Of a stretch of DNA of 33,557 bases, positions 8,930-16,629 are shown one piece after another (position 1 is the stretch's first letter; each line of letters begins with the position of its first letter). Made by a program: the position numbers and the translations under genes. The DNA is taken from the NCBI RefSeq assembly GCF_030654915.1, contig NZ_JAURWM010000386.1, forward strand, positions 1 to 33,557. The letters are read 5' to 3'. Source of the DNA: Phenylobacterium sp. (GTDB lineage Bacteria > Pseudomonadota > Alphaproteobacteria > Caulobacterales > Caulobacteraceae). Under the pieces are notes generated by a model. It had not been told where the DNA came from. It did not search any database and worked only from the letters and a program-made list of their open reading frames with translations.

Positions 8930-10015
8930 ATGGATTTCTCCATCACCCCCGACCAGCGTCTGATGCAGGATAGTCTGGTCCGCACCCTGACCGTGGCGAG
9001 TTCGCTGGATCGGGTGCGGAGTTTCGCCGGCGACCCGTCGGACAAGGGCGCGGATATCCACGCCGCCCTGGCCGACTTCGGCCTGTCCGGCATTCTCATT
9101 CCCGAGGAGTTCGGCGGGCTGGGCCTGAGGCTGCTGGACGCCGCCCTGGCCGCCGAGGCGCTGGGCCGCTCGGTGTCGCCCGGTCCGTTTCTGGGCGCCT
9201 ATGTGCTCGCCCCGCTGGCCCTGCGGTTGGCCGGCTCGAAGAGTCAGCAGTCGGAATGGCTGCCCAAGATCGCCTCGGGCGAGATCATCGCCGGCGTCGC
9301 CATCGCCGAACAGGTGGCGGGCGCGCGCGACGGCGCCGGCGTCACGGCCTTGGGCGGCAAGCTTAGCGGCAAGGCGCTGTTCGTCACTGACGCCTTGATC
9401 GCCGACATCTTCGTCGTCGCCGACCAAGCCGGCGACCTGCATCTGGTGCGCGGCGACGCGCCAGGCCTGACCCGCTCGGCGATGACCACGATCGACCAAA
9501 CCCGGCCGTTGGGCGAGGTCGGGTTCGACGGCACGCCGGCCGAGCGCCTTGAAGGCGGGGCCCACGCGCTGGACTCGCTGCGCGACGCCGGCTGGACGCT
9601 GCTGGCCGCCGACACCCTGGGCGCGGCCCAGGTGATGATCGAAAAGGCGGTCGACTACGCCAAGGAGCGCCGGCAGTTCGGCCGCGTCATCGGCTCGTTC
9701 CAGGCGGTGAAGCACATGTGCGCCGAGATGGCCGCCGAGTTGGAGCCCTGCCGCTCGCTGGTCTGGTACGCCGCCTACGCCTTCGACGACGCGCCGGGCG
9801 AGGCCTCGCTGACCGCGGCCCACGCCAAGGCCCACCTGTCGGAAGTCGGCCGCTTCGTGGCGCGGACCTCCACCGAGGTGCATGGCGGCATGGGCATCAC
9901 CGACCTGCTGGGCCTGCACTTCTGGTTCAAGCGTATCGGCCTCAACCGCCAGATGCTGGGCGGACCCGAGCGGGTTCGCCGTCTGGCTGCGCAAATCCAG
10001 GGCCTGACCGCCTGA
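8930..10015 (+). CDS. Acyl-CoA dehydrogenase, smaller subunit of a pair
   Basis: This is the partner of the upstream dehydrogenase: 361 residues, shorter and more divergent, as usual for the second subunit of hetero-oligomeric acyl-CoA dehydrogenases. It keeps the C-terminal FAD-domain motif ERRQFGRVIGSFQAVKH (about 246-261) and the STEVHGGMGITDLLGLHFWFKR region. The middle domain lacks the EPGAGSD signature of the first subunit (it reads AEQVAGARDG at about 126-135), which suggests a degenerate or substrate-shaping active site. The ATG at 8930 is one base after the upstream stop, so the two are almost certainly co-translated. Homo-oligomers with separate substrates cannot be excluded. Confidence 0.9.
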   Translation: MDFSITPDQRLMQDSLVRTLTVASSLDRVRSFAGDPSDKGADIHAALADFGLSGILIPEEFGGLGLRLLDAALAAEALGRSVSPGPFLGAYVLAPLALRLAGSKSQQSEWLPKIASGEIIAGVAIAEQVAGARDGAGVTALGGKLSGKALFVTDALIADIFVVADQAGDLHLVRGDAPGLTRSAMTTIDQTRPLGEVGFDGTPAERLEGGAHALDSLRDAGWTLLAADTLGAAQVMIEKAVDYAKERRQFGRVIGSFQAVKHMCAEMAAELEPCRSLVWYAAYAFDDAPGEASLTAAHAKAHLSEVGRFVARTSTEVHGGMGITDLLGLHFWFKRIGLNRQMLGGPERVRRLAAQIQGLTA

Positions 10016-10023
10016 GGCCGCGC

Positions 10024-10042
10024 GCCGGGCCTTGCGCCCGGC
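10024..10042. terminator. GC-rich hairpin after the dehydrogenase pair
   Basis: A perfect 7-bp stem (GCCGGGC / GCCCGGC) with a 5-base loop lies 8 bases after the dehydrogenase stop. There is no T-run, so it may be a weak or factor-assisted terminator or only a chance GC palindrome. Confidence 0.4.
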
Positions 10043-10082
10043 CGCCAGGCGGTTAGCGTTCCTTCAGGCAATCGGAGGTTCC

Positions 10083-10961
10083 ATGGCCGCGCCGCAGCGC
10101 ATCCTGATCCAGACGACCATCCCGCCGGTGGTCGATGACTGGCACGTCGGCCGGTTCTCGCTGCTGGCGCAGTATCTTCGCGGCCTGCGGGGCGAGGATG
10201 GCGCGGCCTTGTTCGAGGTGGTGGCGCGAGACCGGGCCTCGGCCAATGACGGCGCCGATCCGGTGCTGGTCAATATGGACGAAAGCGATTTCGACCAGCT
10301 CTGGCTGTTCGCCGTGGACGTGGGCGATGGCCTTAACGCCGAGGAATGCGCGGCGATCAGCCGGTTTCGCGCCGCGGGCGGCGGGTTGATGGTGACGCGC
10401 GACCACATGGACCTTGGCTGCTGCGTCTGCTCGCTGGGCGGGGTGGGCAAGGCCCATCACTTCCACTCCACCAACCCCGAGCCGAACCCGGAGAGTTGGC
10501 GACCTGATGACCTGGAAACCCCCAGCATCCTCTGGCCAAACTATCACTCCGGCTCGAACGGCGACTTCCAGACGATCCGCGCCGAGGGCGCGCCGCACCC
10601 CTTGCTGCGCGATCCCGACGCGCCCGGCGGGGTCCTGCCGTTCTTGCCGGCCCATCCGCATGAGGGAGCGGTCGGCGCGCCGCCGGACGAACCCTCCGCC
10701 CGGGTGATCGCCACCGGCGTCAGCCAGACCACCGGCGTGCGCTTCAACCTCGCCGTCGCTTTTGAACGCGAGGTTGGCGGGGCGGGCGCGGCGGTGGCGC
10801 AGTCCACCTTCCATCACTTCTGCGACTACAACTGGGATCCGCGCGCCGGCTGCCCCAGTTTCGTCAGCGAGCGGCCCTCCGACCGCATCCTCGTTGATCC
10901 TCGCGGCCGTTGGTCGACGGAGCGCTATGTCCGCAACCTCGCAACCTGGCTAGCCCGATGA
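10083..10961 (+). CDS. Conserved protein with ThuA/amidotransferase-fold-like features, function unknown
   Basis: I do not recognise a named family with certainty. The 292-residue, apparently cytoplasmic protein begins RILIQTTIPPVVDDWHVGRFSLL and has a strand-helix pattern with DQLWLFAVD followed by a helix and FRAAGGGLMVTRDH. This is reminiscent of ThuA or class I amidotransferase-like flavodoxin folds in which a glycine-rich turn precedes a residue such as His or Cys. It is rich in His, Cys and Trp (DLGCCVCSLGGVG, KAHHFHS, STFHHFCDYNWD), so metal binding is possible. ATG at 10083 has GGAGG four bases upstream. Its stop overlaps the start of the UBP zinc-finger gene by ATGA, so the two are likely co-translated and functionally linked (inference). 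Confidence 0.7.
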   Translation: MAAPQRILIQTTIPPVVDDWHVGRFSLLAQYLRGLRGEDGAALFEVVARDRASANDGADPVLVNMDESDFDQLWLFAVDVGDGLNAEECAAISRFRAAGGGLMVTRDHMDLGCCVCSLGGVGKAHHFHSTNPEPNPESWRPDDLETPSILWPNYHSGSNGDFQTIRAEGAPHPLLRDPDAPGGVLPFLPAHPHEGAVGAPPDEPSARVIATGVSQTTGVRFNLAVAFEREVGGAGAAVAQSTFHHFCDYNWDPRAGCPSFVSERPSDRILVDPRGRWSTERYVRNLATWLAR

Positions 10962-11254
10962 CCTGCACGCACGGCGCGTTCCTCAAGGCGGTGACCCCGT
11001 CCGCCGACGGCTGCGAAGACTGTCTTAAGATCGGGGCGGGCTGGGTTCATCTGCGACTGTGCCGCGCCTGCGGCCATGTGGGCTGCTGCGACGACTCGCC
11101 GAACCAGCACGCCACCAAGCACTTCAAGGCCACCGGCCATCCGCTGATCGAGACCTATGATCCGCCGGATGGCTGGGCCTGGTGTTACGTCGACGAGGTG
11201 ATGCTCGACCTCGAAGACGACACCACGCCGCACCCCCCAGGTTGGCGGTACTAG
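10958..11254 (+). CDS. Small UBP-type zinc-finger protein
   Basis: The 98-residue product is almost entirely a ZnF-UBP domain. The expected ligands are visible: C3 and H5 (CTH), C19 and C22 (CEDC), C35 and C38 (CRAC), C43 in HVGCC, and H51, H55 and H61 in QHATKHFKATGH. The aromatic-rich end GWAWCYVDEVMLDL follows. In eukaryotes this domain binds the free C terminus of ubiquitin; bacteria have no ubiquitin, and stand-alone copies in proteobacteria have no established role that I know of. I chose the ATG at 10958 because it overlaps the upstream stop (ATGA) and places the first zinc ligand at residue 3. Confidence 0.88.
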   Translation: MTCTHGAFLKAVTPSADGCEDCLKIGAGWVHLRLCRACGHVGCCDDSPNQHATKHFKATGHPLIETYDPPDGWAWCYVDEVMLDLEDDTTPHPPGWRY

Positions 11255-11324
11255 CCCAGAGATAGGCTCCGCAATTCGGTCGCCAAGCGCCGGGGACGGC
11301 GCCATGAGAGCGCAGGGGGATCGG

Positions 11325-12026
11325 ATGCACGACGCACGGGACGAAATCGCGGCGCTGAACAACGCCGAGTGGTGCGCCGCGATCTGGCGCTCGCACGGTT
11401 TGCCGGTCGAGACGGCTCACGGCCTGTGGTTCTGCCCGCGCCCGACCCCGCAATATTATCCCAACGTGGTGACGGTGGAGCTTGGTGCGGATCCGATGGC
11501 GCAGGCCCGCTTCGTCAGCGATCTGCGGCGGGCCGTTCCTGACCTCGACCTGAGCGTGAAGGACAGTTTCGCCTGCCTCGAGCTAGAAGCCGCGGGGCTC
11601 AAGCCGCTATTTGACGCGCGCTGGCTCTGGCGGGCCGCGCAGTCAGCGCCGGCCGGCGGCGAAGCCTTGGAGTGGCGGCGGATCGAGAACGAACCGGATC
11701 TCGCCGCATGGGAGCGCGCTTGGCGCGGCGAAGATCAGAACCCCGAGCGCATCTTCCATCGCGAGTTGCTAGCGGATCGGCGGGCCAGCGTGCTCGGCGG
11801 GTTTGACCCGGCAGGAATCCTGGGCGCTGGCGGCGTCGCCTACGACGCGGCCGGAGCGTTGGGCGTGACCAACATCTTCGGATCGCGCCGCCGGTTCCTC
11901 GATGCTCTCGGCGCGTCGGCGCCGGGCAGGCCTGTCGTCACCTACGAAGCCGGCGGCGATCTGGCCTCGGCTGAACGCAATGGCTTTACGATGCTCGGCG
12001 CCTTGCGGGTCTGGGTGCGCGCCTAG
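11325..12026 (+). CDS. Putative GNAT-like protein of unknown function
   Basis: This 233-residue protein has no motif I can assign with confidence. Its C-terminal half reads like the second half of a GNAT fold: GVTNIFG, then a helix (RRFLDALGA), and the end YEAGGDLASAERNGFTMLGALRVWV, which resembles the GFxxLGxLRVW ending of many acetyltransferases. The classical acetyl-CoA loop (Q/RxxGxG/A) is not evident, so catalysis is doubtful. ATG at 11325 has a strong AGGGGG five bases upstream; an in-frame ATG at 11304 is a weaker alternative. It stands alone on the plus strand and ends 8 bases before the stop of the convergent acetyltransferase gene. Confidence 0.7.
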   Translation: MHDARDEIAALNNAEWCAAIWRSHGLPVETAHGLWFCPRPTPQYYPNVVTVELGADPMAQARFVSDLRRAVPDLDLSVKDSFACLELEAAGLKPLFDARWLWRAAQSAPAGGEALEWRRIENEPDLAAWERAWRGEDQNPERIFHRELLADRRASVLGGFDPAGILGAGGVAYDAAGALGVTNIFGSRRRFLDALGASAPGRPVVTYEAGGDLASAERNGFTMLGALRVWVRA

Positions 12027-12034
12027 GGTTCGCT

Positions 12035-12340
12035 TCAGGCGGGGGTCAGGGTCGCCCGCTCGTCGGGATGGACCATGGCGTGCAATTCGGGTCGCTTGGC
12101 GATGTAGGCCTTGAAGAACGAGCAGTGCGGGCGAACCAGCAGGTTCTGCGCCTTGGCGTAGGCGAGGCCGGCCTCGACGAGGCGTTTGCCGACGCCTTGG
12201 CCCGCGAAGGCGTCCGGCACCACGGTATGCGGGAAGATGATGCTGTCGCCCTTCACTCGGTATTGGGCGAAGGCGACGGCGTCGCCTAAGCGGATTTCGA
12301 ATTGGCTATCGGTACGGACGACGTCGGGCAGGTCGGTCAT
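12035..12340 (-). CDS. Minimal GNAT N-acetyltransferase (YjdJ-type)
   Basis: The 101-residue protein matches the short GCN5-related family seen in E. coli YjdJ: beta strands FEIRLGDAVAFAQYRVKGDSIIFPHTVVP, the acetyl-CoA-binding turn AGQGVGKRLVEAGLAYAK, and the family-specific ending VRPHCSFFKAYIAKRPE, with a conserved cysteine. Family members are small soluble enzymes of unknown substrate. The ATG has AGGAG five bases upstream. It is transcribed divergently from the methyltransferase gene at 12483, with a perfect inverted repeat between them. Confidence 0.87.
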   Translation of the reverse strand: MTDLPDVVRTDSQFEIRLGDAVAFAQYRVKGDSIIFPHTVVPDAFAGQGVGKRLVEAGLAYAKAQNLLVRPHCSFFKAYIAKRPELHAMVHPDERATLTPA

Positions 12341-12353
12341 GAACGCTCCTCTT

Positions 12354-12374
12354 CGTCAGCATCATGCGCTGACG
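12354..12374. promoter_or_regulatory. Perfect 7-7-7 inverted repeat in divergent promoter
   Basis: CGTCAGC (12354-12360) and GCTGACG (12368-12374) form exact 7-base arms around a 7-base spacer, 13 bases upstream of the GNAT start codon and in the shared 142-bp region facing the methyltransferase gene. It could be an operator; no regulator can be named. Confidence 0.4.
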
Positions 12375-12482
12375 CGGTGGCCCTCGCCAATGGGCCTGTC
12401 CTCGGGCGAAATGAGTGCGCCATGGGTGGTGGGCGCGCGCTGGCGGGGCCTACAGTCGGCGGCGTAGGAGACCAGGCAGGCG

Positions 12483-13214
12483 ATGGCGCAGAACATCTAC
12501 GATCAAGCCGAATTCTTCGCGGCCTATAGCCAGCTTGGCCGTTCGCTCGCCGGGCTGGATGGGGCGGCGGAGTGGCCGGCCCTGCAAGCCATGCTGCCGG
12601 AGATGGACGGCCTCGACGTCGTCGATCTCGGCTGCGGCTTTGGTTGGTTCTGTCGCTGGGCGAGGGAGAACGGCGCGGCCCGGGTGTTGGGGCTGGACCT
12701 GTCGGAGAAGATGCTGGCCCGGGCGCGCTCGGGGACCTCCGACGCGGCGATCACCTATGAAGTCGCCGACCTGCAGCACCTGGCGCTGCAGGAGGGCGGG
12801 TTCGACCTGGCCTATAGCTCGCTCGCCTTTCATTATGTGGAGGACGCCTCGCGGCTCTATGCGCAAATCCACCGCGCCCTGCGGCCCGGCGGGCGGCTGG
12901 TGTTCTCGACAGAGCATCCGATCTATATGGCGCCGACGTCGCCCGGCTGGGCGAGCGGCGTTGACGGGCGACGGATCTGGCCGCTGAACCGGTATCTGGT
13001 GGAAGGCCCGCGAACGACCGACTGGTTGGCGCCTGGGGTCGTCAAGCATCACCGGACCTTGGGGACGACCTTGAACGCCCTGATCGCTGCCGGCTTCAGG
13101 GTCACGCATGTCGAGGAGTTCTGTCCGACGCTTGACCAGATCGCCGCCCAACCCGCCCTGGCCGAGGAGGTCGAACGGCCGATGTTCCTGCTGGTCTCGG
13201 CCGTGCGGGGTTGA
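12483..13214 (+). CDS. Class I SAM-dependent methyltransferase
   Basis: A 243-residue soluble methyltransferase of the Methyltransf_11 type. SAM-binding motif I is VVDLGCGFGWF (about 46-56), the acidic strand is VLGLDLSEKMLARAR, and the product-strand region is FDLAYSSLAFHYVEDASRLY, followed by LRPGGRLVFSTEHPIY. The last third (IWPLNRYLVEGPRTTDWL and HHRTLGTTLNALIAAGF) matches the common bacterial small-molecule methyltransferases whose substrates are unassigned. ATG at 12483 has GGAG eight bases upstream. The YjbQ gene begins one base after its stop, so they probably share an mRNA. Confidence 0.92.
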   Translation: MAQNIYDQAEFFAAYSQLGRSLAGLDGAAEWPALQAMLPEMDGLDVVDLGCGFGWFCRWARENGAARVLGLDLSEKMLARARSGTSDAAITYEVADLQHLALQEGGFDLAYSSLAFHYVEDASRLYAQIHRALRPGGRLVFSTEHPIYMAPTSPGWASGVDGRRIWPLNRYLVEGPRTTDWLAPGVVKHHRTLGTTLNALIAAGFRVTHVEEFCPTLDQIAAQPALAEEVERPMFLLVSAVRG

Positions 13215-13215
13215 G

Positions 13216-13629
13216 ATGAACATCGCCGTCCACACCCTCGACATCCCAACCAGGGGCTCGGGGCTGCACGACGTCACAGAGGCGGTCGGCGCCTGGCTGG
13301 CCGGTCAGGAGGCATGCCAAGGGCTGCTGACCATTGTTTGCCCGCACACTTCAGCATCGCTGCTCATCCAGGGGCGCGACGAGGACATGAAGGCCGACCT
13401 CGAAGCGTTCTTTGTGCGCCTCGCGCCGCAGGTGGCCGGGCTCTACGACCATGACATAGACGGGCCGGACGACATGCCGGCTCACATCCGCGCGGCCCTC
13501 ACTCAGGTGCAGTTGGGCGTGCCGGTGATCGACGGCGCCCTGGCGCTGGGCCGTGGCCAGGGCATCTATCTGTTCGAGCATCGGACCGATCCCCAGCGCC
13601 GCCAGGCTTTGCCCCACCTGATCTGGTAG
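13216..13629 (+). CDS. YjbQ family (UPF0047) protein
   Basis: This 137-residue protein matches the YjbQ/UPF0047 family along its whole length: a beta-rich start, the motif CPHTSASLLIQ (about 42-52), YDHDIDGPDDMPAHIRAALT in the middle, and LGRGQGIYLFEHR near the end. The family forms trimers with a metal-binding site built from conserved His, and E. coli YjbQ has weak thiamine-phosphate synthase activity; the true role is unclear. The ATG lies one base after the methyltransferase stop, so it is the second gene of a two-gene unit. It is convergent with the GFA gene, with 10 bases between stops. Confidence 0.92.
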   Translation: MNIAVHTLDIPTRGSGLHDVTEAVGAWLAGQEACQGLLTIVCPHTSASLLIQGRDEDMKADLEAFFVRLAPQVAGLYDHDIDGPDDMPAHIRAALTQVQLGVPVIDGALALGRGQGIYLFEHRTDPQRRQALPHLIW

Positions 13630-13639
13630 GTCGCCCCTG

Positions 13640-14107
13640 TCAGGTCGCCGGCGTGGCCACCTGCTCGGCATAGCCTTGGATCAGGCCGTCGAACGCCTCG
13701 AAGGGCGGGAAAGCTTCGTAGCTGTGAGGGGCTCCGGTGGCGGCCCAGGGCAGCCCTTCGCTGGTGAAGGTCTCAATGAAGGGCGTGAACCAGCTGGCGT
13801 CGTCGAGCATGGTCGGCCGCAGGTTCACGAAGAAGTCCATGCCTTCGGGCCGGGTGAACATCCAGCTCATGCAACGCGGGCAGAAGTAGTGGCGGGTGGC
13901 GCCATGCAGGCCGCCGATCACCGGTTCGCCCTGAGTGATTTCGAACCCGTCGCTGGGGATGGCGGCGCTGAGCGAGAAGGCGCTGGCGCACATCTTCTGG
14001 CAGCCCGCGCAGTGGCAGGCCATGGTCACGAGCGGCGGCGCGCTGATCTTCAGCCGTACCTGTCCGCAGCGGCATCCACCCTCCCAGGGCAGGCTCGGCT
14101 GGCTCAT
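13640..14107 (-). CDS. GFA/CENP-V family zinc protein
   Basis: The 155-residue protein is a Mss4-like zinc-fold protein of the GFA family, named after glutathione-dependent formaldehyde-activating enzyme. Zinc-binding cysteines are visible in GGCRCGQV (about 11-18), CHCAGCQK (about 31-38) and YFCPRCMSW (about 74-82). Most family members are not proven to act on formaldehyde, so only the fold assignment is firm. The ATG has AAGGGA upstream at 8 bases. It appears monocistronic. The class III alcohol dehydrogenase, which uses the same glutathione adduct, is far away at 32089, so no operon link exists. Confidence 0.88.
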   Translation of the reverse strand: MSQPSLPWEGGCRCGQVRLKISAPPLVTMACHCAGCQKMCASAFSLSAAIPSDGFEITQGEPVIGGLHGATRHYFCPRCMSWMFTRPEGMDFFVNLRPTMLDDASWFTPFIETFTSEGLPWAATGAPHSYEAFPPFEAFDGLIQGYAEQVATPAT

Positions 14108-14185
14108 CTACTCATTCCCTTCGCGGTCGTCGATGACCGGAAATCTAGATGAACCAGCCGCCCCGCGCCTCGACAATCGAAGCGC

Positions 14186-15244
14186 CTACGGCCTCACCTC
14201 GAACACCATGTTGAAGGGCGTTTCGGTCGCTCTGCGGAAGCGGGTGAAGCCGGCGTCCTGCGTCACCTTCTTCAGCCGCGCTTCGCCGGCCTGGGCGCCG
14301 AGGCCAAGGCCGACCTCCTGGCTGAGGGAGGCGGGCGTGCAGATCATGGTGGAGGCCGAGTAGAACAGCCGGCCGACCGGGTTCAGGTTGTCGGCCAGGT
14401 CGTCGTTGGCGAACGGCTCGACCAGCAACCAGGACCCGCCGGGCGTCAGATGCTCGCGGATGTGCCGCGCGGCGCCGACCGGATCGCCCATGTCGTGCAG
14501 GGCGTCGAAGATGGCGATCATGTCGTAGTCGCCGCCGTCGAAATCCTTGGCCGAGGCGACGGCGAACTCGACGCGATCCTCCACGCCCGCCTCCTTGGCC
14601 GCTTCCCGCGCCCGTTCGATGGAGGCGGGATGATAGTCGAAGCCGTAGAATTGCGAGTTGGGATAGGCCTGGGCCATCAGCACCGTCGAGGCGCCGTGGC
14701 CGCAGCCCACGTCGGCGACCCGTGCGCCGGCGCGTAGCCGATCCTCGACGCCGTCCATCGCCGGGATCCAGGTGCTGGTGAGGTTGGCGTTGTAGCCTGG
14801 GCGGAAGAACCGCTCGGTGCCACGGAACAGGCAGGCGTCGTGTTCGTGCCAGCCCATGCCCTTGCCGGTCTTGAAGACCGCCGTGACCTTGGGTTCGTCG
14901 CGGAACATGGCTGCCAGCAGTTCGAACCCGCCGGCCATGAAGGCCGGTCCGCCGTCGTCGGCGAAGACCGCCGACTGTTCGGGGCTCATGGAGAACAGGC
15001 CGGTGGCGCGGTCATAGTCGATGTATTCGGCGGCTGCCTGGGCTGAGAGCCATTCGCGGACATAACGCTCGGACGTGTCGGTGGCGGCGGCCAGTTGGCC
15101 GGGGGTGGCGGGTCCGATCTCGGTCAGGGCTTTGTAGAGGCCGAGCTTGTCGCCGACGATGACCAGCGCGGCGGAGACGGCGGCGCCCATGTCCCCAACC
15201 ATCTTGCCTTGGAAGGCCTCGAGTTTGGATTGATCCACTTGCAC
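14186..15244 (-). CDS. SAM-dependent methyltransferase with winged-helix N-terminal domain
   Basis: A 352-residue methyltransferase of the Rv2258c-like type. Residues of about 10-90 form a winged-helix dimerisation domain (DKLGLYKALTEIGPATPGQLAAAT, then TSERYVREWLSAQAAAEYI). A linker with FFRPGYNANLTSTWIPAMDG follows, then the Rossmann domain with motif I VADVGCGHGASTV and acidic strand YGFDYHPASIERA, then FDALHDMGDPVGAARHIREHLTPGGSWLLVEP. The O- or N-methylation target is unknown. The start is most likely a GTG with AGGAGG five bases upstream; the ORF extends further upstream without a better site. It stands 115 bases downstream of the VOC gene on the same strand, probably with its own promoter. 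Confidence 0.9.
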   Translation of the reverse strand: MQVDQSKLEAFQGKMVGDMGAAVSAALVIVGDKLGLYKALTEIGPATPGQLAAATDTSERYVREWLSAQAAAEYIDYDRATGLFSMSPEQSAVFADDGGPAFMAGGFELLAAMFRDEPKVTAVFKTGKGMGWHEHDACLFRGTERFFRPGYNANLTSTWIPAMDGVEDRLRAGARVADVGCGHGASTVLMAQAYPNSQFYGFDYHPASIERAREAAKEAGVEDRVEFAVASAKDFDGGDYDMIAIFDALHDMGDPVGAARHIREHLTPGGSWLLVEPFANDDLADNLNPVGRLFYSASTMICTPASLSQEVGLGLGAQAGEARLKKVTQDAGFTRFRRATETPFNMVFEVRP

Positions 15245-15359
15245 CTTGCCCTCCTTTGGCTGGGGCGTGCGTCGGATCACGGTGTTATTTCACTCTTCGA
15301 TCAACGGTGGAACATACGAGGCCGTGCAACTGGGCGCGCCGGACGACGCGTGATTGTGC

Positions 15360-15998
15360 TTAGCCGGGGACGTGGTCGAGGGACGAGAGCCGCACGAGGC
15401 CGGTGGGTGTTTCGAGCGCGGCGGTGATCGCGGGGGGACCCGCCCGGACGTCGACCTCGATGTCCAGCTTTTCCAGCAACGGCCCCAGGCTCCAGGCCTC
15501 CGGGTGGCTCAGGCTCAGCCCGGCCAGGCTGCAGCCGTCCTGCGTGTCGTCGGCCGGGTGGGGACTATCGCCCCAGTCGATGAAGAACGGGACCAGCGGG
15601 CCATAGGTGTGGCCGGCGGGGATCAACAGTCGCCAGCGCACCAGCCGGCCGGTGGGCAATTGGCGCGACATCGGGATGATCCCGGCGTGCGGCAGGCCGG
15701 CCTGCTCCAGCTTGACGGCGACGCGGTCGAGCCGGTCGGTGGCGACGGCGAAGGTGTGCAAGACGGGTCCAGCCAGCTTGGAGAGGCTAGCGGCGGGCGT
15801 TGCGATGTTGGCCTGGGCCGGATCCGGGGCCAGGATCTCTAGATAGCTGCGGCCCGAAAGGCCCAGGATCGCATTGCGCGTGCCGGCGCCAGGATGGGCG
15901 CCGCCGGTGATGGCTCGCCGTCCGGTGCGGGTCTGTAGCTCGTCGATGGCGCGGTCGAGGTCCGGGGCGGCCCAGACCAGGTGATCGATCCGCGCCAT
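15360..15998 (-). CDS. VOC-family (glyoxalase-like) protein
   Basis: The 212-residue protein begins MARIDHLVWAAPDLDRAIDEL, the classic first beta-alpha unit of the vicinal oxygen chelate fold. It continues with GTRNAILGLSGRSYLEILAPDP, matching the Glyoxalase_3-like family of alphaproteobacteria. A second module starts near residue 80 and carries RWRLLIPAGHTYGPLVPFFIDWG. Metal-ligand candidates are H6 and the glutamate in YLEIL. The substrate is unknown. Its ATG overlaps the stop of the upstream gene as TGATG, so it is translationally coupled to the 167-residue unknown protein and shares its putative Fur-controlled promoter. Confidence 0.85.
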   Translation of the reverse strand: MARIDHLVWAAPDLDRAIDELQTRTGRRAITGGAHPGAGTRNAILGLSGRSYLEILAPDPAQANIATPAASLSKLAGPVLHTFAVATDRLDRVAVKLEQAGLPHAGIIPMSRQLPTGRLVRWRLLIPAGHTYGPLVPFFIDWGDSPHPADDTQDGCSLAGLSLSHPEAWSLGPLLEKLDIEVDVRAGPPAITAALETPTGLVRLSSLDHVPG

Positions 15999-16501
15999 CA
16001 GGAGGCGCGTCGCCGGAACGGGGTGACCACGTCGTCGTGGCGGATGGGGGCCGGGGCCGGTCCCGCCTCCACTGGCGGGAGCCGTAGGACGAAACCGTGC
16101 ATCTCCAGCGCCTGGGCGACGAGGCAGGCCGCAGCCGGGAAGGGAGCGCGGGGCTGGTCGGCCAGCAGCCAGGCGAGGTGGGCCTCCATCCGGGTGTAGT
16201 CCTCAGCCTGGGCGGCGGCGAACAGGGCCAGGATCGACTGCTCGTCGCGAGTCATGCGGTAGGAGCCGGGCGCCGCCAGCGTCACCTTGCGCCGGCCGTT
16301 CTGGCCCAGCTCGCGGACGAAGACCGAAAGAGCTGTCAGGGCCTGGACGCCCATCGGCCCGCAGGACTCCTCGAACTGGCGGCGGATGAGATGGCAGTCG
16401 CCGGCTCCGAAAGCCGTGGCCCGGAACGCCCAGAGCAGCATATGCTCTCCCTGCAGCAGGTCGCAGAGTTGGGCGGGGGCGATGTCGTCGGGCTGTGGCA
16501 T
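15998..16501 (-). CDS. Protein of unknown function behind a Fur-like box
   Basis: I do not recognise this 167-residue protein. It is mostly helical by appearance and soluble, with three cysteines (in LCDLLQ, DCHL and SCGPM) plus one in AACLVAQ. It has a conserved-looking core GVQALTALSVFVRELGQNGRRKVTLAAPGS and a Pro/Arg-rich tail ending FRRRAS. The ATG has GAGGAG ten bases upstream. A 23-base palindromic Fur-like box lies 30 bases upstream of the start codon, and the VOC gene is coupled to it by TGATG. Together these suggest an iron-repressed two-gene operon. Function is not assignable; a role in iron or heme handling is only an inference from the box. Confidence 0.75.
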   Translation of the reverse strand: MPQPDDIAPAQLCDLLQGEHMLLWAFRATAFGAGDCHLIRRQFEESCGPMGVQALTALSVFVRELGQNGRRKVTLAAPGSYRMTRDEQSILALFAAAQAEDYTRMEAHLAWLLADQPRAPFPAAACLVAQALEMHGFVLRLPPVEAGPAPAPIRHDDVVTPFRRRAS

Positions 16502-16531
16502 GGGATGCGCGCTCCTCAGACTCGAAGCCTA

Positions 16532-16554
16532 TTGCTAGTGAGAATGACTCGCAA
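16532..16554. promoter_or_regulatory. Putative Fur box
   Basis: The 23-base site starts TTGC and ends GCAA as inverted arms, with 8 of 11 positions symmetric. Its core TGAGAATGACTCGCA matches the 7-1-7 Fur consensus TGATAATnATTATCA at 10 of 14 positions. It lies 30 bases upstream of the minus-strand gene ending at 16501, where bound Fur would block the promoter. No plus-strand gene starts nearby. Assignment to Fur rather than another Fur-family regulator is by resemblance only. Confidence 0.6.
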
Positions 16555-16629
16555 CACTAGTTTTGAGCTCTGACGAACTTCGTAGGTCGGGATTCCCGAT
16601 AGGGAGGGCAGACGCCGAGACGGTAGGAC

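Noticed and set aside
16583..16600. TCGGGA-T-TCCCGA inverted repeat after the 131-residue gene
   Set aside because: The loop of one base cannot form a hairpin and no T-run follows, so it is not called as a terminator.
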